From Zingiber officinale (Eukaryota; Streptophyta; Magnoliopsida; Zingiberales; Zingiberaceae), in contig NC_055986.1 in NCBI RefSeq assembly GCF_018446385.1, forward strand, positions 29,075,593 to 29,139,592: a DNA stretch of 64,000 nucleotides, given 5' to 3'. A program made the position numbers and the translations under genes. Below, piece after piece: positions 10,832 through 23,164 of the stretch. Numbering within the stretch: the stretch's first letter is position 1; every line of letters begins with the position of its first letter. The notes under the pieces are model-generated. The model was not told the DNA's origin. It saw nothing but the letters and a program-made list of their open reading frames with translations, and did not search any database.

Positions 10832-12136
10832 TGCTTATGTCTATATGGATTCTTTTATCTATTTGGCAAGTGAATGTCAAGACAACATTCCTTAATGGAA
10901 GTCTTGAAGAAAGCATCCATATAAAGCAACCAGAAGGGTTCATTGTGAAGGGCTAAGAGCATCTTGTGTGCAAGCTCAATCAGTCTATGGACTGAGGCAA
11001 AGCTTCAAGGTCTTGGAACATCCAGTTTATCAAAGTAATCCAGACCTATGGATTTATTGAGTAAACGGATAAGTCTTGTGTATACAAAAGGTGTGATGGA
11101 AACGTGGTGGTATTTCTTGTACTATACGTAGATAACATTTTTGGTAGTTGGAAACAATATCAAAATGTTGTCAGAAGTAAGGGTATGGTTGTCCAAATAA
11201 TTCGATATGAAAGACTTGGGAGAATGTATATATTCTTGGGATCAAAGTAATAAGGGATCGCAAGAAAAGAATATTTTACTTATCACAAGCTTCATATATT
11301 GAAAAAAAAAATCCTTACTCGTTTTAAGCATGCAAAACTCCAAGAAAGGTTTCTTACCTTTTTAGCATGGAGTAACTTTATCTAAAGAGATGTCTCCGAA
11401 GACATCAAAGGAGATAGAGGAAATGAAGGCAGTTCTTCGGCTATCGGAAGCCTAATGTATACTATGCACGAGATCAGAAATCTGTTTTGCCAAAGGCATA
11501 GTTAGCAGATATCAAAGTAACCCTGGACAAGGATATTGGACTGCAGTAAAGCATATATTGAAGTACCTTAGAGGCACTAGAGATTATATGCTAGCTTACA
11601 AGGCAGTTAATTTGGTCCCTATGGGTTGCACGGATTTTGACTTCCAATCGGATAGGGACAATATTAAGTCAACCTCGGGGTTTTGTGTTTACTTTAGGAG
11701 GTAAAGTCATAACTATGGAAGAGTGATAAGCATAGGAGTTTTTCTGGACTCTACTATAGAAGTTTAGTATATGGCAAACCTCTGAGGCAGCCATAAAAGC
11801 TGAATGACTCAATAACCTCAAGATAGACTTAGATATGATTTCTGGTTTGTCCAAAGATTATTACAATTTATTGTAATGATATTGGTGCAGTAACAAACTC
11901 GAAGAAACCATAAGTATATAAGGCAGGTAAACACAATAGAGCGCAAGTACCACCCAATACGAGAAATCGTATAAACGAGGAGAAGTTGTTGCTGCCTAGA
12001 TTACATTAGATGATGACCTATAGATTTTTTCACTAAGGCCTTTAAGGCAAGAGCTTTTGATAGCATGTTGAAGAGTTGAGAATCAGATGTATGGCAGCAG
12101 ATATAGCAGCTTAGTCTTTTAGTATAAGTGGGAGAT
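10832..12136 (+). mobile_element. Copia-A element 2: RT/RNase H fragment leading into an LTR
   Basis: The segment starts inside reverse transcriptase (VKTTFLNGSLEESIHIKQPEGF, 10876-10941). It continues with an altered active site, LYVDNIF in place of YVDD (about 11118), then degraded RNase H, and ends with the polypurine tract AAGTGGGAGAT (12126-12136) immediately before the LTR at 12137. It is almost identical to 19103-20376, apart from a short difference near the start. It carries many stops. The upstream half of this element is missing, so it either shares its LTR with element 3 in a tandem arrangement or is a recombination product. Confidence 0.85.
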
Positions 12137-14818
12137 TGTTAGGATGTATACTAAAAGCCTAGCTTTTGGTATAAATATTTATCTAGAAATAAGAATCACA
12201 TTGGTCAAATGTCTACATTTATGATAAATGTAATTGTTCAATTAATTTATATTGTAGATAACTTGGTGTGTGGTGTCACACACAGAAGATCATGTTATCA
12301 GTTCCTTATAAATTATAAACAGTAGCTCACGACCAAGATGGAAAGGAACAAACCATTGAAAGGTCGTAGTGTAATTAGGTGTTAGTTTATCTTAACTATA
12401 TAATTACACTAGTACACTTAGAGTATATTGAGTAGGACCATTTGAGGTCGTTTCTTTTATACTGACTTTATAAAGGAACAAAGACCTCAGTTATTATGGA
12501 AGTGTGTGCTCTTAATCCTAATATAATAACAAGCACATATATTTGATATTTATTTCTTTAATTTATTAATGGGTGAGATTTAGTTTGATAAATCAATAAG
12601 TCCGATAAGTTGGGAAATGATATCACTTATAGTGTGTGTTGTTGATTATAGAAGGAAACTGTGTCCTAGTGATCTAGGTTGAGAATGTCCCTAAGAGGAG
12701 CTCATAAGGATTGTCATGTTAAACCCTGCAGGTGGACTTAGTCCGACATGATGATGAAGTTGAGTGGTACTACTCTTGGTGCTAGATATTAATTAAGTGA
12801 GTTGTCAGTAACTTACTTAATTAGTGGGCATTCGACATCTTAAACACAGGGAGACAAACACACTCATAATAAGAAGGAGCCCAAAATGTAATTTGGGATT
12901 GGTGCGGTAGTTCAATAATAGTTCTCTAGTGGAATGAATTATTATTGATAAAATTAAGTTGTGTGTTTGGGGCGAACACGAGATGCTTAATTTTATAGGG
13001 AGACTAAAACCAATTCCTCCTCTCGGTCCCTATCGTAGCCTCTTGTATATAGAGATTTATACCCACCACATACCCATCTTCTTACCCATCCAATGGGGCC
13101 GGCCAAGCTAGCTTGGAACCCAAGCTAGGGCCGACCAAGACCAAGTGGATGAGCCATGTAGGTGGCCGGCCAAAGCTTGGGTCCCAGGCTTAGGTGGCCG
13201 ACCACTAGAATATTAAAAAAGATTTTTATTAAAATTATTTCTTATGTGGATATCGTGATTTTAAAAGAGAGTTTAAAAATTAAAAATTTCCTTTTATAGC
13301 TTTCTACAAAAGATTAAGAGAAGAGATTAATCTTTTTCCTTATTTGTAGTTTAAAAGGATGGTTTTAATTTTTGGTAAAAACTTTCCTTATTTGTAAATC
13401 ATCTACATGTTTAAAAGAGAGTTTAAAATTTGAAATCTTTCCTTATTTGTTGATTAAAGGAGGATTTTAAATTTTAAGAAAACTTTCCTTTTTAACCATG
13501 TTCATGATTTAAAAGAGAGTTTAAAATTAAATATTCTCTTTTATAAGTTTCTACAAAAGATTAAGAAAAGATTTGATATCTTTCCTTATTTGTAGATTAA
13601 AAGAGATTTTAATTTATAGAGATAACTTTCTTTTTATCCACATGTTTAAAAGAAAGATTTTAATTTATTAAATTTCTTTTTTATAAACCAATCATGAAGG
13701 GATAAAATTATTGGAGAAATTTTTATAAATTTCCGGAAGCAAATAAGGAAGTTTTAATTGGTATTTAAAATTTTATTTGCTTGGAGATATTATTTGTTAT
13801 GGCCGGCCATTGTAATTTGAAAAGAGAAAATTGTTTTAATTAAATAAATTTTCCTTTTCAATGGAAAAATAATTAAGGAAGTTTTTATTAAATTTTCCTT
13901 ATTTGCCAAGACCAAGGATTATAAAAGAGAGGGTAGAGGAGGCTTCAAAAAAAAAAAAAGGACTCTATTCTATTTTTCTCTCTCTTTTCCTTGGTATGGT
14001 GGTCGACCCTTCCCTTTCTCTTCTCTCCTCTTGTTGTGGCCGAAATCTATCATCTCTTGGAGCTTGGAGGATGTGGCCGAATCAAGGAAGGAGAAGAAGG
14101 AGAGAAAGCATGCATCCCTTGGAGCTTGGTTGGTGGAAAATTCTTCATCCTTTGGAAGTTCTTGTGCTTGGCCGAAACTTGAAGGAAGAAGGAAGAAGGT
14201 GCCTAGGTGGTTCTCATCTTGGAAGATCGTTGCCCACACAACGTCCGAGGTTAGAAGAGGAATACGGTAGAAGATCAAGAGGTCTTTCTAAAAGGTATAA
14301 CTAGTAATTTTTCTTTCCGCATCATACTAGTTATTTTTGGAAATAATACTAAACACAAGAGGCATACGATTCTAGTGTTTCGAATTTGTTTTCGATATAA
14401 TGTTCTTTTGTTTTTCTTTTCCTTGTTATTTGATTGTTCTTTTCGGTTGACCTAAAGTTATTTTAGGAAATTAAATATTAGTTTTCCTTAAAAGGTTTTG
14501 TCTAGTCGGTGGTGGTTGCTCCCATATTCAAGAAGGTCATGTGCCTCGCCACGTCAGTACTGGTAACCAATTTTGGAAATTAATATTTAATGGAATTAAT
14601 AACTTAGGTGATTTGGATCAAACGTGTTAAGTTCCGCAGGAGATCCAAGTCAAAACCTAAAAGAACAAATAGATTAAGTTTTGGATCAAACGTGTTAAGT
14701 TCCGCAGGCGATCCAAAATTTAATTTAAAAGAACACATGGTAGCTAGGAAAAGGTTCAGACCATTGTACAAAATTTTTGTACAGTGGAACCATTATGTTT
14801 TCCGAGTAGCAACCAACA
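12137..14818 (+). repeat. Copia-A LTR, complete (2682 bp)
   Basis: The LTR runs from TGTTAGGATG to CAACCAACA. It is preceded by the polypurine tract of element 2 and followed after two bases by the primer site TGGTATCAGAGC (14821-14832) of element 3, so it serves both as 3' LTR and 5' LTR. The inside is strikingly AT-rich (13200-13900) with several degenerate copies of a TTTAAAAGAGAG / CTTTCCTTATTTGT unit. A TATAAAAGAGAG stretch at about 13920 may be the promoter. The 133-residue ORF at 13903 matches no family I know and lies in the presumed R/U5 region. Confidence 0.88.
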
Positions 14819-15829
14819 ATTGGTATCAGAGCTAGGGTTTTGCCTCTGTGTATTTGGTATTAGTTTAATTATGCACATGTCATACATAATTTAGGCAGGT
14901 TAATAGTAGGATTTGCTAACTTTGTAGGATCCAACTATTATGGCTTATAGTTATTATGTGTGTGATTGGACCCTTGGACATGTCAAGGGCATTTATTGTG
15001 TGTGCATGATTGTATTATAAAATACAGCAGGAGCTGTATTTAGTTTTATTAGGATTTTATTTTTGATCTAGTTACATGTACATTTTTTTTATGGAATATA
15101 TGATCGATGGATGTAAATTTTATTTTATGTTCGATCTAGTTTACATGTACGTTCTTTCGAGGAATATAGGATCGAGAATATAAAATTCTATTTATGTCGC
15201 GGATCGAATCTTGCAAGGCGTGGAACCTTTTGAGGACCAGAGGCGCAGCGGAACAAGGAGCAAGATAGATGCGACAACTAGACCCGGTGGCGGTGGCCAA
15301 AGATGGCAGCAACTAGGGTTGGCGACACACGGAGGACAACAATAGATAAAAGTCATAATAGTTGAAAATTAGTTTTTCTGTTTATTGATTTTTATGCTGT
15401 GTTGTGTGTGCTTGTTAGTATGCATGCTAAGTAAGCTAGCATAGTCAAAATTCCTCACTTTAAATAACTAAGTGGGAGAGAGATTTATTTTTAAATAAAT
15501 TCCACGGTCTCCATTACTGGTTTATAAGTGATGCAACAAGCTTACGCGTTGGCTCTGAGTGCCTTCCTCCATATCGGATGAGCTTGTTTGCGGATCACTA
15601 GATTAAACTTCCATTTTGGATGACTATAGGAAGTTAATTAAGAGCATGTGATCTTCCCCATCGGAAGGGGCACAATCTTATTAATGGACTTAGTGTCAAG
15701 TAATGGTAAACACTAAGGCACGTCTAATAGTATCCTCCCCATCGGAGTCACTGCTATCATTTGTGTGACCGAAGAAAACCAACTATTAATTTGTCAAATA
15801 AATAGGTTGACAGGATAATAAAATTAAAA

Positions 15830-16220
15830 ACTCCTCTTACAAATGTTTGATTTTGTATATGTCCACACTATCGTGGCATACAAAATTCACGGTGTTTGAG
15901 GTAATTTTGTTTGTCATAAAGATTTATTGACAAGATAATTAATGGGTAAACCCTCCTCTTACAAATGTTTAATTTTGTATACGTCCACACTATCGTGGCA
16001 TGCAAAATTCACGGTGTTTGAGGTGTTGGTGAATTTAAATAATATTGTTTGAGGAATCAATGTTATTTTAAATTCAAAAGTTTTGATCAAATATTTGATC
16101 AAAGATAGATCAACTATTAATTTTATTCATCATAAAGAAAAGTTGATGAGATAATAAAATTAATGGATAAAATCTCCTCTTTGATTTTGTATACGTCCAC
16201 ACTATCGTGGCATACAAAAT
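15830..16220 (+). repeat. Leader tandem repeat of copia-A element 3
   Basis: Three copies of a block of roughly 90-130 bp each contain TTTTGTATAYGTCCACACTA, TCGTGGCATRCAAAATTCA and an adjacent TTAATTTTATTxGTCATAAAG part. The copies start near 15836, 15953 and 16168. Elements 1 and 4 show one copy only at the equivalent place. Confidence 0.75.
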
Positions 16221-16282
16221 TCATAGGGATTTTTAAAATAATTGATCTTGACCAAATATTTTTGTGATTCTTAGGATTTAAA

Positions 16283-19200
16283 ATGTTTGTCAATCCCCTA
16301 GTTGTTATACTATAGAAAAGACTTAGTAGTCCAAATTGTAATGATTGGAAATAGGACTTGGACATTAAGGTAGACTGTCTTCTTAGAACTAAGAACAATT
16401 TAGGTGTATTTAATTCATTAGTTGAAACATGTTTAGTGGTGTTATCTACCAGAACCTGGAGTGTAGATACAGATGCCATTAATCATGTCTGCAATTTATT
16501 GCAGGGTTCCAGGAAACCTGACAACTAAATGAAAATAAAAACTACTGCAAAAGTAGCAGCTGTTGCAGTGGGAGAGGTTTATTCTCTAATAGGAATAAAA
16601 TATGGATTATAAGAAATTGTCTTTACGTACTAAGTTTAGAAAGAACCTGATTTTAGTTTCTAAACTATTATAGAATAGATATTGTGTCTATTTTTGATAA
16701 CAAAGCTGTTATCAAGAAAAATAGAGAAGTTATCTATTCTGGTATGTTGGTTGACAATTTATAATCCAATAGCTCCCACAATGCAATAAATGGAAATCTT
16801 CTAACTTTAAAAGAAAGCAACCTTCGGAAATGAACCAATTATATCTTTGGCATCTAAGGCTAGGTTATATTAACTTGAGTAGGATTCATTGGTAGCTGAT
16901 GAACTTTTGGGTTCATTGGTAGTGGAAATCTTTCCAACCTGCGAGTCTTACTTGGAAGGAATAATAACCAAGAAGCTTTTAAGTATAAGGGGTATGGAGC
17001 TAAAGATATGTTGGAATTGTTTCATTCTGATTTGTGTGATCCTATGACTATCCAGACAAGAGGTAGTATCGAATATTTCATCTATTTTATAGACAACTAT
17101 TCAAGATACAAATACATTTACTTAATGTGCCACAAGACTAAGTGCTTTGATTAGTTCAAAGAGTACAAGGTGATGGATCGAAAGCGCTAGAGGGGGGGGT
17201 GAATAGCGCTCGTGGCTATTTCGTTTTTCGAAATCGTAAAAGCTTGTTCAGAAATAACGTAGCAGAAAGTAAATAAAGTGGACACGAAGGATTTACTTCG
17301 TTCGGAGCCTGTGACGACTCCTACTCGAAGGCCCGCGATCCTTGATCGCTTCCGGTGGGCAACAACTATAATTCGTAAAAGCTATTACAAGCTAAGTACA
17401 ATTTAAGCAGAAAAGAATATTGTACCGACAATAAAAAGACTAAAACTGAAGCTCCGGGTTGTCGTTGCAGCACTTCTGAGTCGAGACGTTAGCAGCTTGT
17501 CGCACGGAGAATGCTTAGAAGATTGTGTATTTTAAAGCTGCACCTCAACCCTCCTTTTATATGAGGTTCCGGGCGCCTGGGACCTTTCCGGGCGCCTGGA
17601 GTGTGACGTGGCCAGCCAACCAGGTTGCTCCACGTCGCGAAGTCGCGCAGGGGATAAAAGTTGGTCCCGACCTCCTTTTTCCAGGAGCCGCTTCTCCTGC
17701 AAAACAAGGTTAGTCCGAGCAATTGCATACCCTGCAAGACAATGTTAGAATCTGATAATTCATAAGTGAAAAGGAGCTGACTGTCCGGTCTGACTTCGGA
17801 TTTCCAACCGAAACCCTAGGTCGACCCGACGCCACTGTTCCCTCGAACGCGCCCTCACCTACTCCACTCGGGAGATTTACCTGATGCGCGACACCCGGAC
17901 TTTTCACCTAGGGTTACCACCCCTAGGACCTAGGGTTACCGCCCCTAGGGTTTTCCACCTAGGTTACCCCCTAGGACCTAAGGTTATCGCCCCTTAGGGT
18001 TTTCCTCCACCTAGGGTTACCGCCCCCTAGGACCTAAGGTTACCACCCCTTAGGGTTTTTCACCTGCCTAACCGCAGCTAGGACTTTCCTGAAACGCTCA
18101 TTCAAACATGTTAGATCACACACTAACTTAACCTTGAATCCTTTGCCATTATCAAAACTAAGGTTCGATCGTCGGATGCTTCCCGCACCAACACAAGGCT
18201 GATGTGGAGAAACGTTAAAGTAAAAGTATCAAGATACTACGGTGAGATCGTAGTGGCAAGTACCTCTTGGGAGAATTTAGAAGTCACTTATCAGAAGTAG
18301 GGATTCAATCCCAACTAACTGCACCTGGTACACCCCAACAGAATGGTGTAGAAAAAGGAAGGTATAGGACTCTTATGAAAATAAGTAGATTGATGAGTTA
18401 TTACCAAAATCATTTTAAGGATATACTCTGGAAACGGAAGTGAATATAGTACCTTCCAAAGACTGAACTCTCTACTCATATAGAATTGCTGAATAGGCGT
18501 AAGCCTATTTCGAAGCACATTCGGATTCGGGTAGTCCAGCACATATGCAGAAGAGAGACAATGATAAGTTGGACAGGAATTCACTTGTTTGTGGGTTATC
18601 CTAGAGAAATGAAAGTAGTTTTTTTTAGAAAAGGACTATGTAATAAACCATGTGCCCATAAGAAAATTTGTTCTTAAGGAAATAATACATGTCTAATCTA
18701 GTACCAACTGTACAAGATGAGATACCACAAGGAAACTGCAACACGTATCACAAATGATACACAATTACAGAAAGTGTCTTGTCGTAGTGGGAGGGTTGTT
18801 AGGCAACCTAAAAAGATTCATGTTTCGGGAGAGTTTTTGGACTTGATCCCTGGAGGACATGAACCTGATCTCCGGACATATGACGAAGCACTCCAAGATA
18901 AAGATGCAACATCTTGGCAAAGAGTAATGAATAACAAAATTAGAATATATGTATTCTAATAAAATCTGGAAGCTTGTAGAAACACCAAATGGTGTAAAAG
19001 CCTTTGGGTGTAAAAAGGTCTATAATAGGAAAAGAGGGATAGACAGGAAGGTAGAAACTTTCAAAAGCAAGGCTAGATGAAAAAGGAAACTTTTTCACTG
19101 GTAGTCATGCTTATGTCTATCCGGATTCTTTTATCTATTTGGCAAGTGGACAATGAGATTTAATGGAAGTCTTGAAGAAAGCATCCATATAAAGCAACCA

Positions 19201-20330
19201 GAAGGGTTCATTGTGAAGGGCTAAGAGCATCTTGTGTGCAAGCTCAATCAGTCTATGGACTGAGGCAAATCCTCAAGGTCTTGGAACATCCAGTTTATCA
19301 AAGTAATCCAGACCTATGGATTTATTGAGTAAACGGATAAGTCTTGTGTATACAAAAGGTGTGATGGAAACGTGGTGGTATTTCTTGTACTATACGTAGA
19401 GGACATTTTTGGTAGTTAGAAACAATATCAAAATGTTGTCAGAAGTAAGGGTATGGTTGTCCAAATAATTCGATATGAAAGACTTGGGAGAATGTATATA
19501 TTCTTGGGATCAAAGTAATAAGGGATCGCAAGAAAAGAATATTTTACTTATCACAAGCTTCATATATCGAAAAAAAATAATCCTTGCTCGTTTTAAGCAT
19601 GCAAAACTCCAAGAAAGGTTTCTTACCTTTTTAGCATGGAGTAACTTTATCGAAAGAGATGTCTCCGAAGACATCAAAGGAGATAGAGGAAATGAAGGCA
19701 GTTCTTCGGCTGTCGGAAGCCTAATGTATGCTATGCACGAGATCAGAAATCTGTTTTGCCAAGGGCATAGTTAGCAGATATCAAAGTAACCCTGGACAAG
19801 AAGTACCTTAGAGGCACTAGAGATTATATGCTAGCTTACAAGGCAGTTAATTTGGTCCCTATGGGTTGCACGGATTTTGACTTCCAATCGGATAGGGACA
19901 ATATTAAGTCAACCTCAGGGTTTTGTGTTTACTTTAGGAGGTAAAGTCATAACTATGGAAGAGTGATAAGCATAGGTGTTTTTCTGGACTCTACTATAGA
20001 AGTTTAGTATATGGCAAGCCTCTGAGGCAGCCATAAAAGCTGAATGACTCAATAACCTCAAGATAGACTTAGATATGATTTCTGGTTTGTCCAAAGATTA
20101 TTACAATTTATTGTAATGATATTGGTGCAGTAACAAACTCGAAGAAACCATAAGTATATAAGGCAGGTAAACACAATAGAGCGCAAGTACCACCCAATAC
20201 GAGAAATCGTATAAACGAGGAGAAGTTGTTGCTGCCTAGATTACATTAGATGATGACCTATAGATTTTTTCACTAAGGCCTTTAAGGCAAGAGCTTTTGA
20301 TAGCATGTTGAAGAGTTGGGAATCAGATGT
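16283..20330 (+). pseudogene. Copia-A gag-deleted pol relic (element 3)
   Basis: An ATG at 16283 opens a gag-like start (MFVNPLVVIL). After about 30 codons, at LDIK, the sequence jumps to the zinc-knuckle tail (VDCLL) and the linker LVETCLVVLS, so nearly all of gag is absent. The protease follows as WSVDTDAINHVCN, where the normal DTGA is changed to DTDA. Pre-integrase and integrase remnants run to 17165, are cut by a solo LTR, and resume at 18199. RT starts with a lesion at about 19130 and has an altered active site (LYVEDIF, near 19390). Stops are frequent throughout. Confidence 0.84.
17171..18193 (-). mobile_element. Family-C solo LTR, intact with TSD CAAGG
   Basis: A 1023-bp insertion begins TGATGGATCG and ends GCACCAACA. 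It is flanked by the 5-bp duplication CAAGG (17166-17170 and 18194-18198). Removing one duplication and the insert restores the integrase sequence, as judged by element 5 at 38938-38960. No primer site, polypurine tract or second LTR is inside, so it is a solo LTR. Its left end holds an inverted repeat AGCGCT around a G8 tract (17184-17210). At 17905-18065 there are several degenerate copies of a CCCTAGG-ACCTAGGGTTACC unit of about 25-45 bp. Orientation is assigned from the family-C copy at 35319-35733. Confidence 0.88.
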
Positions 20331-20376
20331 ATGGCAGCAGATATAGCAGCTTAGTCTTTTAGTATAAGTGGGAGAT

Positions 20377-21243
20377 TATTAGGATGTATACTAAAAACCT
20401 AGCTTTTGGTATAAATATTTATCTAGAAATAAGAATCACATTGGTCAAATGTCTACATTTATGATAAATATAATTGTTCAATTAATTTATATTGTAGATA
20501 ACATGGTGTGTGGTGTCACACACAGAAGATCATGTTATCAATTCCTTATAAATTATAAACAGTAGCTCACGACCAAGATGGAAAGGAACAAACCATTGAA
20601 AGGTCGTAGTGTAATTAGGTGTTAGTTTATCTTAACTATATAATTACACTAGTACACTTAGAGTATATTGAGTAGGACCATTTGAGGTCGTTTCTTTTAT
20701 ACTGACTTTATAAAGGAACAAAGACCTCAGTTATTATGGAAGTGTGTGCTCTTAATTCTAATATAATAACAAGCACATATATTTGATATTTATTTCTTTA
20801 ATTTATCAATGGGTGAGATTTAGTTCGATAAATCAATAAGCCCGATAAGTTGGGAAATGATATCACTTATAGTGTGTGTTGTTGATTATAGAAGGAAACT
20901 GTGTCCTAGTGATCTAATATTCTAGTCGGTTTTGTCTAGTCGGTGGTGGTTGCTCCCATATTCAAGAACCTCGCCACGTCAGTACTGGGAACCAATTTTG
21001 GAAATTAATATTTAATGGAATTAATAACTTAGGTGATTTGGATCAAACGTGTTAAGTTCCGCAGGAGATCTAAGTCAAAACCTAAAAGAACAAATAGATT
21101 AAGTTTTGGATCAAACGCGTTAAGTTCCGCAGGCGATCCAAAATTTAATTTAAAAGAACACATGGTAGCTAGGAAAAGGTTCAGACCATTGTACAAAATT
21201 TTTGTACAGTGGAACCATTAGGTTTTCCGAGTAGCAACCAACA
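20377..21243 (+). repeat. Copia-A 3' LTR of element 3, internally deleted (867 bp)
   Basis: It starts TATTAGGATG (the TG is mutated to TA) after the polypurine tract and ends CAACCAACA. The first 540 bp and the last 310 bp closely match the LTR at 12137-14818. About 1.8 kb in between is missing, with the junction at about 20917-20935 (GTGATCTA / ATATTCTAGTCGG). The right edge joins the truncated copia-B LTR directly. Confidence 0.86.
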
Positions 21244-21332
21244 TAAACAAATGCCTTTATATATATAAAAATATGATACAACGAGTCTATACAACAATCA
21301 TCAAATGATTGGCTCTAGGGCTCTAACTAACA
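21244..21332 (-). repeat. Copia-B 3' LTR, truncated to 89 bp
   Basis: The sequence matches the first part of the 5' LTR on the minus strand (TGTTAGTTAGAGCCC). The rest is missing; the break coincides with the exact end of a copia-A LTR. Confidence 0.85.
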
Positions 21333-21346
21333 ATCTCCCACTAGCA

Positions 21347-23163
21347 CTAGTGCCAATCAGTATAGGCTGTAAGGCCCATAGACCTAGTGTGACCATCATG
21401 CTTTCTCTGTGCCAAAGCCTTGGTCAAGGGATCTGCGATGTTAGCCTCAGTGGGTACTCTGTAAATCTTCACATCTTCTCTATCAATGATCTCTCGAATG
21501 AGATGGAAGCGCCGTAGTATGTGTTTGGTCTGCTGGTGTGAGCGAGGTTCCTTAGCCTGTGCCATTGCTCCATTGTTGTCACAATAAAGTTCTATGGGAT
21601 CAGCTATGCTAGGAACCACCCCAAGCTCAGTAATGAACTTACGGATCCAAACTGCCTCCTTTGCTGCTTCTGATGCAGCAATATACTCAGCTTCTATTGT
21701 AGAATCAGCGACTGTGTCCTGCTTCGAACTCTTCCAGCTCACAACACCACCATTTATGCAAAACACGAACCCAGACTATGATCGATAATCATCCTGGTTA
21801 GTTTGGAAGCTAGCATCACTATAACCCTTTACAGCTAGCTCGTCATCACCTCCATATATCAAGAAATATTTTTTAGTTCTTCTCAAGTACTTAAGAATAT
21901 TCTTGACCGCTATCCAGTGACTTTCACCTGGATCTGACTGGTATCTGCTTGTCATGCTCAAAGTATTCGAGACATCAGGATGAGTATATAGCATGACGTA
22001 CATGATAGATCCTATGGCTGAAGCATAAGGGATCTGATCCATGCGATCTCTCTCCTCTCTAGAAGAGGGACCTTGAGTCTTCGAAAAACTCACACCATGT
22101 GACATCGGCAGAAATCCCTTCTTGGAGTTCTGCATGGCAAACCGTAGTAGTACCTTGTCAATATATGTACTCTGACTTAGGCTAAGCAATCTCTTAGATC
22201 TATCTCTATAGATTTGTATGCCTAGAATGTGGGATGCTTCACCTAAGCCCTTCATCGAGAAACAAGTCCCTCGCCAAGTCTTGACAGACTGCAGCAAAGG
22301 GATGTCTTTCCCAATGAGTAGTATGCCATCCACATACAATATAAGGAAGACAACTATGCTCCCAACAATCTTCTTGTAGACACAAGGTTCATCTTCATTC
22401 TTGATGAAACCAAACTGTTTGATTGCATCATCAAATCAAAGATTCTAGCTCCGAGAAGCTTGCTTTAGTCCATAAATGGAACTATGCAGCTTGTGGATCT
22501 ACAAAACCCTCAGGTTGTGTCATGTACACATCCTCGAGCAGGTTTCCATTCAGAAACGCAGTTTTGACATCCATCTGCCAGATCTCATAATCGTGGTACG
22601 CTGCAATAGCAAACATGATCCGAATGGATTTAAACATCGCTACAGGAGAAAATATTTCATCATAGTCAATACCATGAATTTGCTTGAAACCTTTAGCTAC
22701 CAAGCGACCCTTATAAATAAGTCCATCCATGTCAGTCTTTCTCTTAAAGACCCACTTACACCCAATGGGTTTGACCCCTTCAGGTGGATCAACCAAAGTC
22801 CATACTTGGTTAGTGTACATGGATTCCATCTCGGATCTCATGGCCTCTAGCCATTTCTCGAAATCTGGTCTCATCACAGTTTCCTGATAGGAGGTAGGCT
22901 CATCCTCAATGAGCACAACATCATCATGGTCAGACAAGAGAAATGAATATCTCTCAGGCTGACGACGTACCCTATCAGACCTGCGAAGAGGTAGGTCTAC
23001 TTGAACTGGTTGTTGTTCCTCAACTCCTTGTGGAACAACATCATCCACAACACTTTGTGGTTCCAGTTCAACTTCCATCGAGGCTTTAGTGCTATAGTTC
23101 ACATCTTGAACTTCTTCAAGATCGAATGTACTCCCATTAATTTTTCTAGAAACAAAATCCCTT
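21347..23163 (-). pseudogene. Copia-B reverse transcriptase and RNase H
   Basis: RT begins in the block at 23102-22482 with WTLVDPPEGVKPIGCKWVFK, LVAKGFKQIHG and WQMDVKTAFLNGNLLEDVYM. A frameshift follows PQAA (about 22482), and the reading continues as IYGLKQASRS. The active site reads ILYVDG where functional RTs have YVDD, so the second aspartate is lost. A stop near 21770 separates RT from RNase H, which shows DSTIEAEYIAASEAAKEAVW, ELYCDNNGA, HILRRFHLIRE and ADPLTKAL and ends at 21347. RT and RNase H would make and process cDNA, but the Asp-to-Gly change alone should abolish synthesis. Confidence 0.9.
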
Positions 23164-23164
23164 T

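Larger units (their letters stand above)
14819..20376 (+). mobile_element. Copia-A element 3, internal region
   Basis: Internal region of a plus-strand copia-A element between the LTRs at 12137-14818 and 20377-21243. It has a primer site, a leader of about 1.4 kb with three tandem blocks, a gag reduced to its first codons, a degraded pol and a polypurine tract (about 20366-20376). The pol is split by a 1023-bp solo LTR. It cannot encode its own Gag. Confidence 0.88.

Noticed and set aside
13903-14304. 133-codon frame in the copia-A LTR as a possible accessory gene
   Set aside because: It is not conserved as an open frame in the other copia-A LTRs at 30400-30800 and 42900-43250.
17905-18065. 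Telomere-like repeats
   Set aside because: The unit is CCCTAGG-based and not TTTAGGG; it is confined to an LTR.
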